DNA of 64,000 nt, from assembly GCA_004366385.1 (NCBI GenBank), contig SIRU01000033.1, positions 186,001 through 250,000 on the forward strand, written 5' to 3'. Source of the DNA: Actinomycetota bacterium. GTDB lineage: Bacteria > Actinomycetota > Thermoleophilia > Gaiellales > Gaiellaceae. The notes beneath the pieces were generated by a model. That model searched no databases, was not told where the DNA came from, and saw only the letters and a list, made by a program, of their open reading frames with translations. The position numbers and the translations under genes were made by a program. This document shows, piece after piece, positions 1-7,280 of this stretch (within the stretch, counting starts at the first letter, position 1; each line of letters opens with the position of its first letter).

Positions 1-844
1 GCGCCTCCTCGACGACCTGGTGGCCGAAGTACCGCGTCGACGAGTGCGTGAGCGCGAGCAGCGTGACGCCGGCCGCGCGGGCCGCGAGCGCGGCCTCGCC
101 GGCGGTCGAGTGGAGCGTCTCGCGGGCGCGCTCGCGCTCGTCGGCCAGGAACGTCGCCTCGTGAACGAGCAGGTCGGCCCCCTGCGCCGCGTCGACTACC
201 GACGCCGCAGGCGCCGTGTCGCCGGCGAGCACCACCTTGCGTCCGGGCCGCGCGGGGCCGAGGAGGTCGCCCGGCGAGATGCCCCGACCGTCCCCGATCG
301 TCACGGCCTCACCGCGCTGGAGCGCCCCGCGCGCGGGGCCGTCCGGCACTCCCAGGCGGTCGGCCGCCTCGACGTCGAAGCGACCCGGGCGGCTCTCCTC
401 GACGAGCGCGTAGCCGAGGGCGGGGACGCCGTGGTGCACGGCGAACGCCTCCAGGCGGTAGCCGTCGCGTTGCAGCGACTCCCCGGGCTCCAGCTCGACC
501 GCGTCGACCGGGTACGTCAGCCGCCCGAAGATCCGGCGGAGGGTCGCCAGCAGCTCGCGCAGCCCCTCCGGCCCGTACAGCGTGAGCGGCAGCTCGCGAC
601 CGCGGAGCCCGAAGGTCTTCAGCATGCCCGGCAGGCCGAGGTAGTGATCCGCGTGGAAGTGCGTGACGAAGATCTCCTCGAGCTCCACGAGCCCGATGTC
701 GCTGCGCAGGAGCTGCCGCTGTGTCCCCTCGGCACAGTCGAACAGGAGCTTGTCGCCGCCCCGCCGCACGAGCGTCGCAGGGAGCGCGCGCTGCGCGGTC
801 GGCATGGACCCGGACGTCCCGAGGAAGACGACGTCGAGGTCCAC
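1..844 (-). CDS. rnz: Ribonuclease Z (tRNA 3' processing endonuclease), 3' end outside window
   Basis: Metallo-beta-lactamase fold nuclease that trims tRNA 3' trailers. The visible 281 residues open with the typical DLDVVFLGTSGSMPT segment and contain the zinc motif THFHADHYLGLPG near residue 65, followed by the LVHEATF and LTHSSTRY segments of the RNase Z/ElaC family. The family is usually about 305-310 residues, so only the C-terminal tail is missing. The start is GTG at 844: a -10-like TACAAT (858-853) ends 8 nt before it and no Shine-Dalgarno is seen, so the transcript is probably leaderless. Divergent from the HD-GYP gene. Confidence 0.9.
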   Translation of the reverse strand, partial: MDLDVVFLGTSGSMPTAQRALPATLVRRGGDKLLFDCAEGTQRQLLRSDIGLVELEEIFVTHFHADHYLGLPGMLKTFGLRGRELPLTLYGPEGLRELLATLRRIFGRLTYPVDAVELEPGESLQRDGYRLEAFAVHHGVPALGYALVEESRPGRFDVEAADRLGVPDGPARGALQRGEAVTIGDGRGISPGDLLGPARPGRKVVLAGDTAPAASVVDAAQGADLLVHEATFLADERERARETLHSTAGEAALAARAAGVTLLALTHSSTRYFGHQVVEEA

Positions 845-852
845 GGCGGCCG

Positions 853-858
853 ATTGTA
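853..858 (-). promoter_or_regulatory. -10 box (TACAAT) of rnz
   Basis: TACAAT on the minus strand, 8 nt upstream of the GTG start. It follows the spacing seen before many genes of this window (TAnnnT, 6-10 nt, start codon). No clear -35 hexamer is visible. Confidence 0.5.
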
Positions 859-965
859 GTGCTGCACCGGCTCGGGCACCCCGGCGCCGCCGCGCTCACG
901 TCGTGCTTCGTGAGAAAGCTCTAATCTCCATCGGCTCTCCCGCCGATACATGCCGTGTGCGTGAC

Positions 966-2282
966 ATGACACCTCGTGCATATCGGCCCGCCGGATTGAA
1001 GCGGTCCGTCGCCCAGCTCTGGACGTTCGTGGTCGCGTCGGCCGCGATCCTCGCAGCCGGCGCCCTCGTGCTGTCGTCGCTCCTCACCCAGAGCTTCCGC
1101 GACCAGGTCCTCGACGACAGCGCGCAGGAGGTGGGCCTGTTCGCGAACTCCGTGCTCGCGCCGACGCTGGTTCGCGGGAACCGTCTCGTGGTGCGCGGGA
1201 GCGATCTCACCCGGCTCGGGCGCACGATTCGCACTCCGGAGGACTTCGCGGGCGTCGCCGTGTGGACGCGAGAGGGGTCGCTCGTCTTCTCGACGCTCCC
1301 GGGACGCCGTCAGCTGACGGCGCGCCGGGACGTGGAGGCAGTCTTTCGGAGCGGTACGCCGTTCGCGGAGACGACGGAGGTGCCGAGGCGGGACGGGACC
1401 GCCACGAGCCGCTTCCTCTCCGTCTGGGCCCCCCTCACGGCGGCGAGCGGCCGGCCCGTCGCCGCCCTCCAGGTCCTGCTGCACCCGGACGAGCTCGATG
1501 CCAGCATCGCGCGCGCCACCCGCACGGTATGGATCGCCGTCGCTGTCGTCTTCGCCGTGCTCTGGCTGTTCCTCGCAGGGCTCGGACACGGCGCCGCCGT
1601 CCGCCTCACGCGCCAGAACGAGGCCCTGGAGAATCGGTCACGCGAGCTGCTCGACGCGTCTCGCGAGGTGGAGCGCAACCTTCTCGGCACGATCGAGACG
1701 CTGAACGCGGCGGTCGAGGCGCGCGACCCGTACACGGCCGGCCACTCGCTCCGCGTTCGCAGCGTCGCGCTCGCGGTCGGCCGCGAGCTCGGGCTGACGG
1801 CGCCGCAGCTCGGCTCCTTGGCGACGTCGGCGCTGTTCCACGACGTCGGCAAGATCGGGATCCCGGACTCGGTGCTCACCAAGCCGGGTGCGCTGGAGCC
1901 GGCCGAGGCGGCCGTCATGCGCGAGCACGTCGACCGCGGCGCCGAGATCGTCTCGAAGGTGTCGTCGTTCGAAGGCTCGGTGAGCGCCATCAGGCACCAC
2001 CACGAGCGCTGGGACGGCCTCGGCTACCCCGACGGGCTCCGTGGCGACGAGATCCCGCTGGACGCGGCGATCGTCGGCCTCGCCGACGCCTGGGACGCGA
2101 TGACGACCCACCGGCCCTACGCGCGCGGCCTCTCCCTCAACGAGGCGCTGCTCCAGATCCGCGGCGGGCGCGGCAACCAGTTCAGCCCCACGGTCGTGGA
2201 CGCATTCCTCGAGGTAGCGAAGCGCCAGCCCACGGCAGTCATGCCGCCGGACGACGGTAGCGTCTCGTTCGCGGCGAGCTAG
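966..2282 (+). CDS. Membrane-anchored HD-GYP domain protein (putative c-di-GMP phosphodiesterase)
   Basis: 438 residues. An N-terminal membrane segment (about 16-37), an extracytoplasmic sensor-like region (about 40-175), a second membrane segment (about 178-200), a short linker, then a complete HD-GYP domain. The catalytic HD lies at H292-D293 (FHDVGKIGIPD), and HHHERWDGLGYPDG with GDEIP follows from residue 343. HD-GYP enzymes cleave cyclic di-GMP; all metal-binding motifs look intact, so the domain is probably active. ATG 966 is chosen; an in-frame GTG lies at 957. The 3' end overlaps the convergent SnoaL-like gene by 4 nt. The sensed signal is unknown. Confidence 0.85.
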   Translation: MTPRAYRPAGLKRSVAQLWTFVVASAAILAAGALVLSSLLTQSFRDQVLDDSAQEVGLFANSVLAPTLVRGNRLVVRGSDLTRLGRTIRTPEDFAGVAVWTREGSLVFSTLPGRRQLTARRDVEAVFRSGTPFAETTEVPRRDGTATSRFLSVWAPLTAASGRPVAALQVLLHPDELDASIARATRTVWIAVAVVFAVLWLFLAGLGHGAAVRLTRQNEALENRSRELLDASREVERNLLGTIETLNAAVEARDPYTAGHSLRVRSVALAVGRELGLTAPQLGSLATSALFHDVGKIGIPDSVLTKPGALEPAEAAVMREHVDRGAEIVSKVSSFEGSVSAIRHHHERWDGLGYPDGLRGDEIPLDAAIVGLADAWDAMTTHRPYARGLSLNEALLQIRGGRGNQFSPTVVDAFLEVAKRQPTAVMPPDDGSVSFAAS

Positions 2283-2731
2283 CCGGGCACCGGGAACGCC
2301 AGGTCCGTGTAGACCATCTCGCCCTTGAACTTCTTCGCAACGGGGTCCCACGGGAAGAAGATCGCGTTTCGCCAGTTCAGCCGCTCTCCCGTCGGCTCGT
2401 GCTCGAGCCAGCGACCCTCGTGCGTGCCGGTGACGATCGCTTCCTCGCATACCCCCTGCGGCCCGATGACGATGTAGTCGAGGTCGAAGTGGATGTCCGG
2501 GAAGGCCGTGAGCAGCTCCGTGTAGAAGCGGGTCGCGCCCTCGTGGCCCTCCCAGCGGGCACCCGTCCCCATCACCTCGTACACGCAGTCCTCGGTGAGC
2601 GTGGAGATCAGCCCGGGGAGATCCCGGTTGTCCTCCGCGATCGAGTGGACCTTCCAGAGCTCGCGGATCTCCGCGTACTCGTCCACGTCCACCGGGCGGC
2701 GGAGAAGCTCGAGGATGCGATCGCTGGCCAT
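2279..2731 (-). CDS. SnoaL-like / NTF2-fold protein
   Basis: 150 residues with the cone-shaped alpha+beta pattern of the nuclear transport factor 2 / SnoaL superfamily: an N-terminal helix (LRRPVDVDEYAEIREL), then GLISTLTEDCVYEVMG, a central EGHEGATRFYTELLTAFPD and C-terminal strands. These small proteins act as isomerases, cyclases or ligand-binding modules; the substrate cannot be told from sequence. ATG 2731 is preceded by GAAAGGAGCC, a good Shine-Dalgarno. Convergent with the HD-GYP gene (4-nt overlap) and downstream of the SOS-regulated LysM gene, 81 nt away. Confidence 0.7.
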   Translation of the reverse strand: MASDRILELLRRPVDVDEYAEIRELWKVHSIAEDNRDLPGLISTLTEDCVYEVMGTGARWEGHEGATRFYTELLTAFPDIHFDLDYIVIGPQGVCEEAIVTGTHEGRWLEHEPTGERLNWRNAIFFPWDPVAKKFKGEMVYTDLAFPVPG

Positions 2732-2812
2732 GCGGCTCCTTTCACGGGTATGGGCAAGCGCATTCGTACCACTCGCCCTGCGGCCGCGCCGCGAGATGTG
2801 TCCGGCGGCTCC

Positions 2813-3052
2813 CTATGGCACCACGAGCAGCTGCCCGGGCACGATCGTCGCCCCCTCCAGGTCGTTGAGACGCTTGATCCTCCACACTCCCTCGCGTGGG
2901 TCGCCCGGGACGTGCGCGAGCGCGATCGACCACAGCGTGTCCCCCGGCTGGACTCGGTACTCGGCCGTGTGGGCGCCTGCGCCCGTGTCGCGCGCCAACA
3001 CCGCCCACAGCACCACGGCGGCGACGACGACGATGGCAACCCGAGCGAACAT
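2813..3052 (-). CDS. Small LysM membrane protein, putative SOS cell-division suppressor (YneA/ChiZ/DivS-like)
   Basis: 79 residues: one N-terminal membrane segment (residues 4-20), a short linker, and a single LysM domain (about 31-79: YRVQPGDTLWSIA ... GATIVPGQLLVVP) that should bind peptidoglycan outside the membrane. This is the architecture of the SOS-induced division inhibitors YneA of Bacillus, ChiZ (Rv2719c) of Mycobacterium and DivS of Corynebacterium. Two LexA-type boxes and a near-consensus promoter lie directly upstream; the predicted transcription start is within a few nt of ATG 3052, so the mRNA is probably leaderless. An in-frame GTG at 3076 would lie upstream of the predicted transcript start. 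lexA itself is not in this window. Function inferred from architecture plus operator. Confidence 0.75.
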   Translation of the reverse strand: MFARVAIVVVAAVVLWAVLARDTGAGAHTAEYRVQPGDTLWSIALAHVPGDPREGVWRIKRLNDLEGATIVPGQLLVVP

Positions 3053-3090
3053 GTGTTCGCAAGCATAGGCGAACACATGTTCGCTGTCAA
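3045..3090 (-). promoter_or_regulatory. SOS promoter with two LexA boxes for the LysM gene
   Basis: On the minus strand, -35 TTGACA (3090-3085), a 17-nt spacer and -10 TATGCT (3067-3062). The spacer is filled by a LexA box, GCGAACATGTGTTCGC (3084-3069 read on the minus strand); a second box (3060-3045) covers the start codon. Both match the Bacillus/actinobacterial consensus CGAAC-N4-GTTCG. The boxes are exact reverse complements of each other, giving a 16-bp inverted repeat with an 8-bp centre (3061-3068). The -35 overlaps the TGA of the upstream DUF1611 gene. LexA bound to either box should block transcription until DNA damage. Confidence 0.88.
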
Positions 3091-4118
3091 GGCGCGATGT
3101 GTGACAAGATCGTGTCGAGCAGGAAGCCGGCTCCGAAGCGCACCGGGTCGTCGGCCGGCAGCCCGGCTGCGTCGCTCTCCGCGGCGATCGCCGCCCGCGC
3201 CTCGTCGTCGCCCTCGAGAGCCGCGGTGTTGATCGCGAGGCACGCCACCGGCGCCTTGCGCGCCGGCAGCGAGATCCGCTCGTGCAGTTCCACGAGCTCC
3301 GCGAGCGGCGGGATGGGATGCCCCGGGCACCCCTCGATCTCCACGTCGCCGGCACGGTGGCAGAGGACGAACAGGTGCGGTGCCGCGCCGTGGATCAACC
3401 CCATGGTCACCCCGGAGTACATCGGGTGGACGAGCGAACCCTGGCCCTCCACGAAGAGCAGCTTCCCGCCCCGCTCCACGCCCTCGACCACCAGCCGCTC
3501 CGCGGCGCCGGCGAGGAAGTCCGAGACGACGGCGTCCACGGCGATCCCCCACCCGGCGATCGCGATCCCCGTCTGGCCCGTCGGCACGAAGACCGATGCG
3601 AGACCGCGTCTCCGCGCCTCGAGGTCGAGCTCGACCGCGACCGTCTTCTTCCCGATCGCGCAGTCGGAGCCGACCGTCAGCACGATCGTCGCGTCCACCT
3701 CGAGGTTCGCGCCGGTTGGCACGTTGAGCCCCTCCGGAGGCTTCCGCAGGTCGCGGAGCGTCGCCCCGTGCCGCGCCGCGAGCGCCACCAGCTCGGGATC
3801 GTCGGAGACGAACTCGTGGAGCCCGCTCTCGACGTCGAGACCCGCCTCCAGGCACCGCTTCAGGAGCTCGCGCCACGCCGGCGGGAAGCGGCCTCCCTGC
3901 GTCGCGACACCCACGACGGCGGCGGTCGGGCCGTATGGGAGCGCATCGTCCACCGAGCCGACGATCGGGATGCCCTCATGGCTCTCCCCCGCCCGCGCCG
4001 AGTCGAGGATCGCAACCACCGGGTCCGGCCCGTAGCGGATGATCCCGCGCATCGTCTTGCCGTAGTGCGGGTCGTGCGAGAAGCCCTCGCCGAGAATGAG
4101 GATGCGCCGTCCGCTCAC
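3087..4118 (-). CDS. dgcN: DUF1611 family protein, DgcN-like (putative D-glutamate N-acetyltransferase)
   Basis: 343 residues, usual for DUF1611. The N-terminal half begins RRILILGEGFSHDPHYGKT and carries a Rossmann-like fold; the C-terminal half has a P-loop-like VGSDCAIGKKTVAVEL near residue 145 and the family segment FVEGQGSLVHPMYSGVTMGL. DUF1611 proteins paired with a dipeptide-epimerase homologue were described as DgcN/DgcA, which N-acetylate and then racemise D-glutamate for catabolism. The start is GTG 4118, overlapping the TGA of the epimerase gene (GTGA), so the two are translationally coupled. Family call firm; substrate inferred from the pairing. Confidence 0.75.
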   Translation of the reverse strand: MSGRRILILGEGFSHDPHYGKTMRGIIRYGPDPVVAILDSARAGESHEGIPIVGSVDDALPYGPTAAVVGVATQGGRFPPAWRELLKRCLEAGLDVESGLHEFVSDDPELVALAARHGATLRDLRKPPEGLNVPTGANLEVDATIVLTVGSDCAIGKKTVAVELDLEARRRGLASVFVPTGQTGIAIAGWGIAVDAVVSDFLAGAAERLVVEGVERGGKLLFVEGQGSLVHPMYSGVTMGLIHGAAPHLFVLCHRAGDVEIEGCPGHPIPPLAELVELHERISLPARKAPVACLAINTAALEGDDEARAAIAAESDAAGLPADDPVRFGAGFLLDTILSHIAP

Positions 4119-5131
4119 GTTCCCGCTGCCGAGACGCCGAGGCCCGGCTCCTCCGACGGCACCTGCACGCCGTCGACGAACACGACTCCCGGCCACGGGT
4201 CGTCGCGCAGCAGGAGGTTCCCGTCGAGGTCGACGTGGTCACAGAGCGGCGCGACGCAGCAGCCGGCGGCCACACTCAGCCCCGACTCGACCATGCACCC
4301 CAGCATCACCCCGAGCCCGAGTGCGCGGCCCGCGTGCGCCATCCGGATCGCCTCGCGGATCCCACCCGACTTCGAGAGCTTGATGGTGATGCCGTGCGCG
4401 ATCTCCGCGCACGCGGCGACGTCGGCCAGCACATGGCAGTCCTCGTCGACGTAGATCGGGATCGGGGAGCGCTCCTTCAGCACGCGCCCGCCCTCGTCGC
4501 CCGCCGGCAGCGGCTGCTCGCAGTACTCGACGCCGAGCTCCGCCAGCTGCGGGAGCGCGTCGAGCGCCTCCTCGAGCGACCACCACTCGTTCACGTCGAC
4601 CTGGAGCGACAGGTGGGTCACGCCCCGCACCGCGCGCACGCGTTCGACGTCGAGCCCGTCCCCGCCGCCCAGCTTCAGCTTCAGCCGCCGGAAGCGCGAT
4701 GCCGCCTGCTCCGCGCGGCGCGCCATGTCATCCGGGTCGCCGAGCCACACCGTCCACGAGGTCGGAGGGCCGACACGCGGCAGCCCGAGGAGCCGGTAGA
4801 CGGGCACGCCGAGGAGCTTCCCCTGGAGATCGTGCAGCGCCGCGTCGAGCGCGGCCTTCGCTGCCTGTTCGCCCGGGACCTCTGAGAGCCGCGCGCCGAT
4901 CTCCTCGAGCGCGAACGGGTCGTCCCCGAGCAGCCCCGCGTGCTCCTCCACGAACGTGAGCGCGGACTCCGCCGACTCGCGGTAGCGCTCGATCGGCGCG
5001 CCCTCGCCGTGCCCCGTCACGCCGTCGTGCCGGAGCGCGACCTGGACGACGTCCGCGGAGTCGGCCGCCTCGCGCGCGATGACGAACGTCTCCGCGAGCG
5101 TGACGCTCGCGACCCAGGCCTCGACCTCCAC
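4115..5131 (-). CDS. dgcA: Enolase-superfamily racemase/epimerase, DgcA-like (putative N-acetyl-D-glutamate racemase)
   Basis: 338 residues of the mandelate racemase/muconate lactonizing subgroup. The catalytic barrel shows the KxK lysine pair in RRLKLKLGGG, metal ligands in VDVNEWW, CEQPLP and VDEDC, and the opposite base lysine in TIKLSKSGG, the pattern of L-Ala-D/L-Glu epimerases. Coupled by a GTGA overlap to the DUF1611 gene, it fits the DgcN-DgcA route; a muropeptide (Ala-Glu) epimerase role is the alternative. GTG 5131 is preceded at 7 nt by a -10-like TAGGCT (5144-5139). Confidence 0.75.
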   Translation of the reverse strand: MEVEAWVASVTLAETFVIAREAADSADVVQVALRHDGVTGHGEGAPIERYRESAESALTFVEEHAGLLGDDPFALEEIGARLSEVPGEQAAKAALDAALHDLQGKLLGVPVYRLLGLPRVGPPTSWTVWLGDPDDMARRAEQAASRFRRLKLKLGGGDGLDVERVRAVRGVTHLSLQVDVNEWWSLEEALDALPQLAELGVEYCEQPLPAGDEGGRVLKERSPIPIYVDEDCHVLADVAACAEIAHGITIKLSKSGGIREAIRMAHAGRALGLGVMLGCMVESGLSVAAGCCVAPLCDHVDLDGNLLLRDDPWPGVVFVDGVQVPSEEPGLGVSAAGT

Positions 5132-5138
5132 GAGCGTG

Positions 5139-5144
5139 AGCCTA
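5139..5144 (-). promoter_or_regulatory. -10 box (TAGGCT) of the dgcA-dgcN pair
   Basis: TAGGCT on the minus strand ending 7 nt before the GTG start, suggesting a leaderless bicistronic transcript. No convincing -35 is seen. Confidence 0.45.
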
Positions 5145-5163
5145 ACCCGGCGCGGGCGGTCGC

Positions 5164-5169
5164 TAGACT
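5164..5169 (+). promoter_or_regulatory. -10 box (TAGACT) of tRNA-Arg
   Basis: TAGACT ends 9 nt before the first base of the tRNA, so the primary transcript would have a leader of only a few nt. The tRNA-Gly and tRNA-Leu genes of this window have the same box (TAGAAT) at 9-10 nt. Confidence 0.5.
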
Positions 5170-5178
5170 GGCGCTCGC

Positions 5179-5251
<73 letters not shown>

Positions 5252-5280
5252 TCACCCGGACGCCGCGCGAGCCGAGTCGC

Positions 5281-5487
5281 TCAGCTCGCGCGGAGCGTCG
5301 GGCTCTCGACCGGCACGGCGCGATAGGTCGCGCCGCGCCACGCGGCCGCGTCGCTCCCCATCCTCACGATCTCGGTGCGATTGCAGCCGATCGCGCGCAG
5401 GTACTCGCCGAGCGCCTCGTGCGCCGTCGTCGCCGTCATCAATGCAACGGGGCGCCCGCCGCACCGAACCTCGAACCTCGTCGTCAT
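5281..5487 (-). CDS. Small conserved-looking hypothetical protein (68 aa)
   Basis: Begins MTTRFEVRCGGRPVALMTAT and continues with an amphipathic segment (HEALGEYLRAIGCNRTEIVRMG), then AAWRGATYRAVPV. No family recognised. It has a good Shine-Dalgarno (GGGGAG) 6 nt before ATG 5487, which is rare here and argues for a real translated gene. It lies between the tRNA-Arg gene and the 3' end of the aminotransferase gene, 80 nt downstream of the latter on the same strand. Confidence 0.5.
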   Translation of the reverse strand: MTTRFEVRCGGRPVALMTATTAHEALGEYLRAIGCNRTEIVRMGSDAAAWRGATYRAVPVESPTLRAS

Positions 5488-5567
5488 CCGTGTCTCCCCG
5501 TCCGCAGTGGAGGCCGTCCTCCAGTCCCTTCGTACCCGAGCCGGCGCCCGTGTCCCGCCGGCGGCCC

Positions 5568-6671
5568 TCACCATACGGGATGCGGCGAGCGCGTCAAGTC
5601 CAGAAGTGCATCCGCGAGCCGGGCGACGTCCTGCTCGTCGTTGTAGGGGCCGATCGAGACCCGCAGGAACGGCCGCTCGCGCCACTCGTACGCGGGCGCT
5701 TCGACGCGGTGCTCCTCGAACAACCGCCGCCAGAGGAGTGCAGGATCGCACGGCGGGAGCTCCACCGCACGCATGTACGGCGCCGGCTCGCCGGGGAGCC
5801 GCGCGAGGCCGAGCTCCGTGAGCCGCGTCTCCGCGAGATCCGCGAGCGCGCGCTGCCGCGGCGCGTCGAAGGTCGCGTGCACCTCGAGCGCCTTCGGCAC
5901 CGTGAGGTAGGCAGCCGGGTCGCGCGTCCCCGCCCAGCCGTGCCGCTCCGCGAAGTCGGCGTCGTCCCGCCAGCCCCAGCTGACGACGAGCGGCTCGACC
6001 CAGTCCTGGTGCTCCTCCGCGACCCAGAGGAACCCCGCGCCCTTGGGCGCGCACAGCCACTTGTGACAGTTCCCTGGATACACGTACGCGCCGAGCGTCG
6101 AGAGGTCGAGCGGGAGCTGGCCCGGGGCGTGTGCACCGTCGACCACCGCGAGCGCGCCGGCCTCCCGCGCAGCCGCGCAGATCTCCTCCACGGCGAAGAC
6201 GAGCGCGGTTGCCGAGGAGACGTGCGAGACGGACACCACACGCGTCCTCGGGCCGATCCGGTCGATCACGTCGTCCGGGTCGCACTCGACGACACGCGCG
6301 CCCGTGAACCGCCACGTGGTCGTGATCGCGCCGTACTCGTGGGTCGTCGTCAGCACCTCGTCGCCGGGCTCGAAGCGGAGCGAGCGCGCGACGGCGTTCA
6401 GGCCGGAGGTCGCGTTCGGGACGAAGACGAGGTCGTCCACCTGCGCGCCGAGGAAGGATGCGAGCGCCGCGCGCGCCTCCGCCATGAGTCCCGGCAGCTC
6501 GGGGTCACCCCAGAACCACCTCGCCGCCTTGCGCGTGAAGAAGTCGGTCGGCCCGGCCTCGAGCTCGCGCTGGATGCGCTGGTACTCCTCGAAGACCTCG
6601 ACCGGGCACGCGCCGAAGCTCCCGTGGTTGAGTTGCACGACGTCCGGGTCGAGGAGAAAGCCGTCGCGCAC
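5568..6671 (-). CDS. PLP-dependent aminotransferase class V (isopenicillin-N-epimerase / cysteine-desulfurase-like)
   Basis: 367 residues. The N-terminus LDPDVVQLNHGSFGACP is typical of the isopenicillin N epimerase-like group; VFVPNATSGLNAVARSL contacts the cofactor, DGAHAPGQLPLDL has the PLP-binding Asp, and GNCHKWLCAPKGAGFLW holds the Schiff-base lysine (about residue 204). The substrate is unknown; relatives act on amino-acid-like compounds or mobilise sulfur. GTG 6671 shares its first base with the TAG of the upstream DUF402 gene (TAGTG), so the two are probably one operon. Confidence 0.85.
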   Translation of the reverse strand: MRDGFLLDPDVVQLNHGSFGACPVEVFEEYQRIQRELEAGPTDFFTRKAARWFWGDPELPGLMAEARAALASFLGAQVDDLVFVPNATSGLNAVARSLRFEPGDEVLTTTHEYGAITTTWRFTGARVVECDPDDVIDRIGPRTRVVSVSHVSSATALVFAVEEICAAAREAGALAVVDGAHAPGQLPLDLSTLGAYVYPGNCHKWLCAPKGAGFLWVAEEHQDWVEPLVVSWGWRDDADFAERHGWAGTRDPAAYLTVPKALEVHATFDAPRQRALADLAETRLTELGLARLPGEPAPYMRAVELPPCDPALLWRRLFEEHRVEAPAYEWRERPFLRVSIGPYNDEQDVARLADALLDLTRSPHPVW

Positions 6672-7258
6672 TACGCGGTTTCCCAGGCCGCGGGAAGCTC
6701 GGGCACGGGCCACTCGGGATCGGGCTCCCACTCCTCGAAGCCCGTCGGGAACGGCCACTCGGCGACCACGCGCTCGCCCTCGGCGCGGATCGCGTCCACC
6801 TCCTCGGCCGTGAATCGCCCGAGCGAGACCCACTCCTCGAGCTTCTCCTCGTCCTTCCAGCGCCACGAGCCGTCTGGCTCGATCACGAGGTCGAGCTCCT
6901 GATCTTGCGTGTCGAAGCCGCGCGCGCTCCGCCGCAGCGGCTCCTGGAAGTTCACGTACCAGCCGGCGAAGCGCCGCTCGTCGCCCTCCCAGACGTGCCA
7001 CGTCGTGAACGCGTCCCCCGGGCTGTGGAGCGCGAGCAGCCCGTGCCCCGTCCAGACGGGGCTCGCGGCCCACGGATGCTCGTCCGCGAACGGCCAGCCG
7101 CCGGGCGGGAACGCGAAGCGGGTCCCTTCCTGCACGAAGAACGCGAACCCGCGCTCGCCGTCCTCGACGACCCGCGCGGGTACGCCGAGGTACATCCGCC
7201 CGCGCCAGCTCTCGCGCCAGACGACGACGGCGCCCGGCTCCCAGAGTCCGTCTCGCAT
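6671..7258 (-). CDS. DUF402 domain protein
   Basis: 195 residues. Contains the DUF402 core: WRGRMYLGVPARVVEDGE, HTWHVWEGD-type strands, FAGWYVNFQEPLRRSARGFDTQDQELDLVIEPDG and a C-terminal helical tail (FTAEEVDAIRAEGERVV). The family includes FomD-like phosphohydrolases acting on nucleotide conjugates, with acidic metal ligands (here DTQDQELD). ATG 7258 is used; a longer reading frame upstream lacks similarity. Coupled to the class V aminotransferase gene; divergent from the MFS gene with 22 nt between the starts. Confidence 0.75.
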   Translation of the reverse strand: MRDGLWEPGAVVVWRESWRGRMYLGVPARVVEDGERGFAFFVQEGTRFAFPPGGWPFADEHPWAASPVWTGHGLLALHSPGDAFTTWHVWEGDERRFAGWYVNFQEPLRRSARGFDTQDQELDLVIEPDGSWRWKDEEKLEEWVSLGRFTAEEVDAIRAEGERVVAEWPFPTGFEEWEPDPEWPVPELPAAWETA

Positions 7259-7280
7259 GCGCGGGCTAGTGTCCCACGCG

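Noticed and set aside
20-859. Long open frame antisense to rnz, and many similar Arg/Ala/Pro-rich frames opposite real genes
   Set aside because: Compositional shadows of GC-rich coding DNA: no family motifs, and the opposite strand carries a recognised protein.
930-947. Inverted repeat ATCGGC-6 nt-GCCGAT before the HD-GYP gene, as a possible riboswitch or operator
   Set aside because: A single 6-bp stem with no known motif around it; no c-di-GMP riboswitch core (GEMM) found.
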